From positions 977,979 through 1,041,978 of the forward strand of contig NC_085055.1 of NCBI RefSeq assembly GCF_963662255.1: a stretch of DNA of 64,000 nucleotides, read 5' to 3'. Position 1 is the first letter of the stretch; every line of letters starts with the position of its first letter. Source of the DNA: Cinclus cinclus. Lineage: Eukaryota > Chordata > Aves > Passeriformes > Cinclidae. Below the pieces are notes generated by a model. It was not told the DNA's origin and ran no database searches. It worked only from the letters and a program-made list of their open reading frames with translations. Position numbers and translations under genes: made by a program. Below are positions 60,720 to 64,000 of the stretch, in pieces.

Positions 60720-61680
60720 TGTGCATGGCAGCAGGCACGAAGCCGCAGAGGTGCAGCCGCTAACCTTGCCCGTGCACCCTCTCCCCCCTTCCCCTGAAGC
60801 GCCTGGCGAGCAATGAGAAGCGGGCGCGGGGGGCAGGTGCCGGGGCCGCTCCATCGGACACGGCGCTCTCCCGCCCCGCCCGGCCCCGCGCCGCCGCTCC
60901 TGCCCCCGCCGCTGCCCCGGCGCCGGGGGAGGCTTGGCGAGGTGCACAGCGCGCTTCGCCGGGGCGGGGGGGGCTTGTTTGTTTGTTTCCTGCCCCATCC
61001 CATTTTTATGACCGCGAAGAGGAAGAAGCCTTCAGGTCAGCCGGAGAACCTCTCGTCCGGCGGCCGGCGGACAAGGGCTCCTTTGATCGGCGGCGAGCGG
61101 CAGGCGCGGGCAGCGGGGAGCGCCCCGGGCTCCGATGTCCCGGCGATGCGGGCGCCCCGCGGCCCCGCCGCTGCCCGCGGGCGCTGAGCCCCGCCGGCGG
61201 CTGCCCGGCACAGCCCCGCCAGCCTGAGCCGAGCCCGAATCCCGGCCCGAGGCTGAGCCGGAGCCCCAGCCCCAGCCGGCGCCGCCTCCCCCCGGGCCCC
61301 GCGGGTGCGGACCCTCCGGCTCGGGGCGCCGCCGCCTCCGCCGCCTCCGCCCGGCTCCGCCCGGGGATGTGCGAGGCGGCCCCGCGGCCGGACCCCTGCG
61401 AGCGCCAGCGGGTGAGTGCGGGACGGGGCCGCGGGAGCGGGGCGGGACGGACGGGACCCGCGCGGCTTCCCGAGCCGGGAGCTGCCAGCCGGGAGCGACG
61501 CTCCCGGAGCCGGGCCGCTGGGTCTGGGACCTGCGCACCCTCGGGGGGCCGGGGCCAGCCCGGGCATCGGCTGCGGCAGAGCCGAGCGCCCTCCCCGCCC
61601 AGGGCGGCCCGGCCCAAGGCGCCTCCCCGGGGGCCGGAGCCGCGCTCGGAGGGCGGTGGGGCCGTGGCTCTCTCCGGGAT
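60720..61680 (+). promoter_or_regulatory. Strong CpG island, possible MME promoter and non-coding first exon
   Basis: Very CpG-dense block with GC-box-like GGGGCGGGG near 60,960. At 61,411/61,412 the sequence reads AGCGG/GTGAGTGCGG, a good plus-strand donor. In human the next gene beyond GPR149 is MME on the opposite strand, whose first exons are non-coding, so a promoter here would fit. No MME coding sequence occurs before 64,000. An upstream ATG (61,366) gives 15 codons before the donor; whether it is used is unknown. Confidence 0.5.
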
Positions 61681-62113
61681 GTGCCCGGCTCCGGGGATGT
61701 GCCGGCTCCGGGGCTGTGCCCGGCTCCGGGAATGTGCTGGCTCCGGGGCTGTGCCCGGCTCCGGGGCTGTGCCCGGCTCCGGGGATGTGCTGGCTCCGGG
61801 GCTGTGCCCGGCTCCGGGGATGTGCTCGGCTCCGGGGATGTGCCCGGCTCCGGGGATGTGCTGGCTCCGGGGATGCGCCGGTTCCGGGGCTGTGCCCGGC
61901 TCCGGGGCTGTGCCCGGCTCCGGGGCTGTGCTCGGCTCCGGGGCTGTGCCCGGCTCCGGGGCTGTGCTCGGCTCCGGGGATGTGCCCGGCTCCGGGGCTG
62001 TGCTCGGCTCCGGGGATGTGCCCGGCTCCGGGGCTGTGCTCGGCTCCGGGGATGTGCCCGGCTCCGGGGCTGTGCTCGGCTCCGGGGCTGTGCTCGGCTC
62101 CGGGGATGTGCCC
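61676..62113. repeat. 18-bp GC-rich minisatellite, about 24 copies
   Basis: Unit GGCTGTGCCCGGCTCCGG with variants GATGTG, CTCGG and CTGG. The period is a multiple of three and no unit has a stop in most frames, so frames of 257-430 codons run through on both strands; they are repetitive and not credible proteins. Lies 260 bp past the donor at 61,412, in what would be intron 1 of a plus-strand transcript. Confidence 0.95.
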
Positions 62114-62219
62114 TGCTCCGTCCGTCGGTGCAGCTCCCGTAGGCTGCCCGGCGATTCCCGTGGCACTGCCCGGCCGGCACGGGACAGGCTGCACAAGTTA
62201 ATGAAAAAATTGTAAAGTA

Positions 62220-64000
62220 TTCCCGTGACGTGCTACATTTTCTTTGGAGAAGACGTTTGGAGCCAAGTAAGCCACAAATCGATTTTAACAAACCCATCCC
62301 AAAACCAAAAGCCCATGCTTTCATTAACTCTCTGTGCCATCTAGATCAGGATCAGGCTAAACATCTTCATCTCTGTGTTGTCTAAACTTCAGTAGGCAGA
62401 GCAAGGGGATCACATAAGCACCAGGAGAAGTGTAAGAAAAACACAATACCGAGACTTATATCTGCTTAAATTGTTCCTACACTTTCACTGTGCTTGCAGT
62501 AGCACATAAAGCAGCTTCTGCCTGGTGGTCGTTAATGCAGATGGGCTCAACTCTAAATAACTAGAAGTAAAAATTAGTCAGATGCCTTTAGACATGAGGA
62601 GCGCTCCTGCAGAAACAGAAAGATTAGCTTGCTTGGAAGAACTTATATGATTGCAAAGAACATATTTGCACATGAAAGGTGCAGTGTTTCCTGCTGCTCT
62701 AAGGAACTGTGTTTTCAGTGCTCAAAGTCACCACCAGAGTCAGGAGATAAGCATCATTGCTTCAATGAGGCTCCAAGTACTCAGAGGATTCTGGAGACTT
62801 GGCAGTATTTAGTCCATATAAATAACTTTTTTTTCTGTTTAATATGACTGGAATTAAGAAGGGGATAATGGTTAATTTGCTTTTTTAATTACCCATGAAC
62901 TTCTAGCTCACAGTTAATGCAGGGCAGATTTCTCAGTCCTTTGCACATTTCAGTTGGATTTCAGTCCTGTGCCCCAGAGGCCACTGGCTCATATGACCAA
63001 AAATCCTGTTCTTCAGAGAAAAACAGCAGCTCGTGAGGCACGTGAAAATAGTTGTGATGGTCCAGAAAGGTGCAGAAAGACAGAGGCTGGGCAGACCTCA
63101 GGATTCCAGCCTCCTGAGCCCTGGAAGAGCTGCAGTTCTGGCACATCTTGCAGCTTGATGTGCAGGAGTGGTGACAGAAGGGCAGCTGAGACATGCAGAA
63201 ATAAAGTGTCCTCTCGTTTATGTAGAGGAACAGTGTGAGAATGTCCAGTGAGCCACTGAGACAGGTGTTGGTAAACTCATGGAACACAAAATCTCTCTTT
63301 ACTTACGTCTGTAGTACTGGGTTGTTGGACATCTTTAGTTCATTAATAAACATACACATTAGGGACATGTTTGTGCAGCAGAGGAGCCACATTCTAGGGG
63401 AGGCGGACATAAGAGAAAGGAAGAGATTGTTGGAAACTAAGGAATGCAAATCAGGCAGAAAAGGGAGGTCCAGTGGAAAAGCAAAGACTGGAGATTTGAG
63501 AGACTGCTGCAGTTTGAGAAGAGTTTGAGTTGGGATGAGCACAAGTCAGCAATACAGCTAAACCAGTAAAATAACGAAGTTGCAAGTCTCAGATCTGACT
63601 GGATGAAGAGCATGAGAAGGGTCCCTCACTGACTTATGGGGAGAGAGAGAGTGTAAGGAAGGCTGACTTTGTGTGAGGGGTCTGTTGAATGTAGTGTTCC
63701 TATTAATTATCCCACTGAAATTCTCATATTCTTTCCCATTGAATGGAGAGGGTGTGCACTGCCTGTAAAGATGTAAAGAGCCTCAGGAAATGCTGGCAGG
63801 GATTTTCATTGTGAAATACTGAGAAATACATTGCTGTGTATGTAGGGATTGGAATCTCAGTTGGTAGAGGGAAGTCTCGCCCTGGATAAATAGGAGCAGG
63901 TGAAGGGGGAGCACAGAGCTGCCACCAGCAGCAGGGCAAAGGTGGCACAGTTACTTCGGAAGAGCAGCAGAAAGAGGATCTCCAAACCTCCTGCCAGAGC
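62220..64000. other. Non-coding right end of window
   Basis: No coding exon recognised. If the island at 60.7-61.7 kb is a plus-strand promoter, this would be its first intron. Open frames here (up to 108 codons) lack recognisable families. Confidence 0.5.

Noticed and set aside
60983..62324. Open frames of 257-430 codons on both strands across the 18-bp array
   Set aside because: They result from an 18-bp (multiple of three) stop-free GC-rich repeat and are open in nearly all frames at once; the peptide is a simple repeat with no family.
62220..64000. MME coding exons
   Set aside because: I looked for the conserved short cytoplasmic leader and the signal-anchor helix of MME and found neither on the plus strand in this stretch.
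1..64000. CRISPR array, bacterial operon or mobile defence system
   Set aside because: The tandem arrays have no unique spacers between repeats, and the whole window has vertebrate gene structure.

Overview
The window is vertebrate nuclear DNA, almost certainly from a bird. The evidence is split eukaryotic genes with GT-AG introns, several CR1 retroposon fragments (the typical avian repeat, with no Alu or B1 type elements seen), and the neighbour order DHX36 - GPR149 matching the vertebrate 3q25.2 (human) syntenic block. The species cannot be named from the sequence.

Region 1 (1-13,300): DHX36, minus strand. Twenty-two coding exons can be placed by protein similarity and splice sites, from the ATG at 12,921 down to 160. 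The last exons (end of the OB-fold region and C-terminus, roughly 180 residues) lie beyond base 1. The promoter is a CpG island with a short tandem array just upstream of the start. Region 2 (13,599-22,183): GPR149, minus strand, complete in four coding exons (702 codons from the preferred start, then stop). It lies tail-to-head behind DHX36: its predicted poly(A) signal is only about 0.7 kb upstream of the DHX36 ATG. A CpG island covers 22,420-23,010 upstream of GPR149.

Region 3 (23,000-60,700): a long stretch with no coding exon that I can support. It holds scattered CR1 pieces, a gene-free CpG island at about 31.8-32.2 kb, and two prominent minisatellites (67-bp units at 31.36-31.81 kb; 65-bp units at 52.23-52.90 kb) whose units carry splice-site-like sequences. 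Region 4 (60,720-62,120): a strong CpG island with a plus-strand splice-donor-like site at 61,411/61,412, followed by an 18-bp GC-rich tandem array. By synteny the next gene rightwards should be MME on the plus strand, so this may be its promoter and non-coding first exon, but no MME coding exon is visible before 64,000.

The two genes are not known to act together: DHX36 is a G-quadruplex-resolving DEAH-box helicase and GPR149 an orphan seven-helix receptor. I found no clear new multi-gene system. The most unusual signals are the minisatellites whose units contain splice-site motifs, the G-rich array at the promoter of a G-quadruplex helicase, and a tRNA T-arm-like minihelix beside that array.
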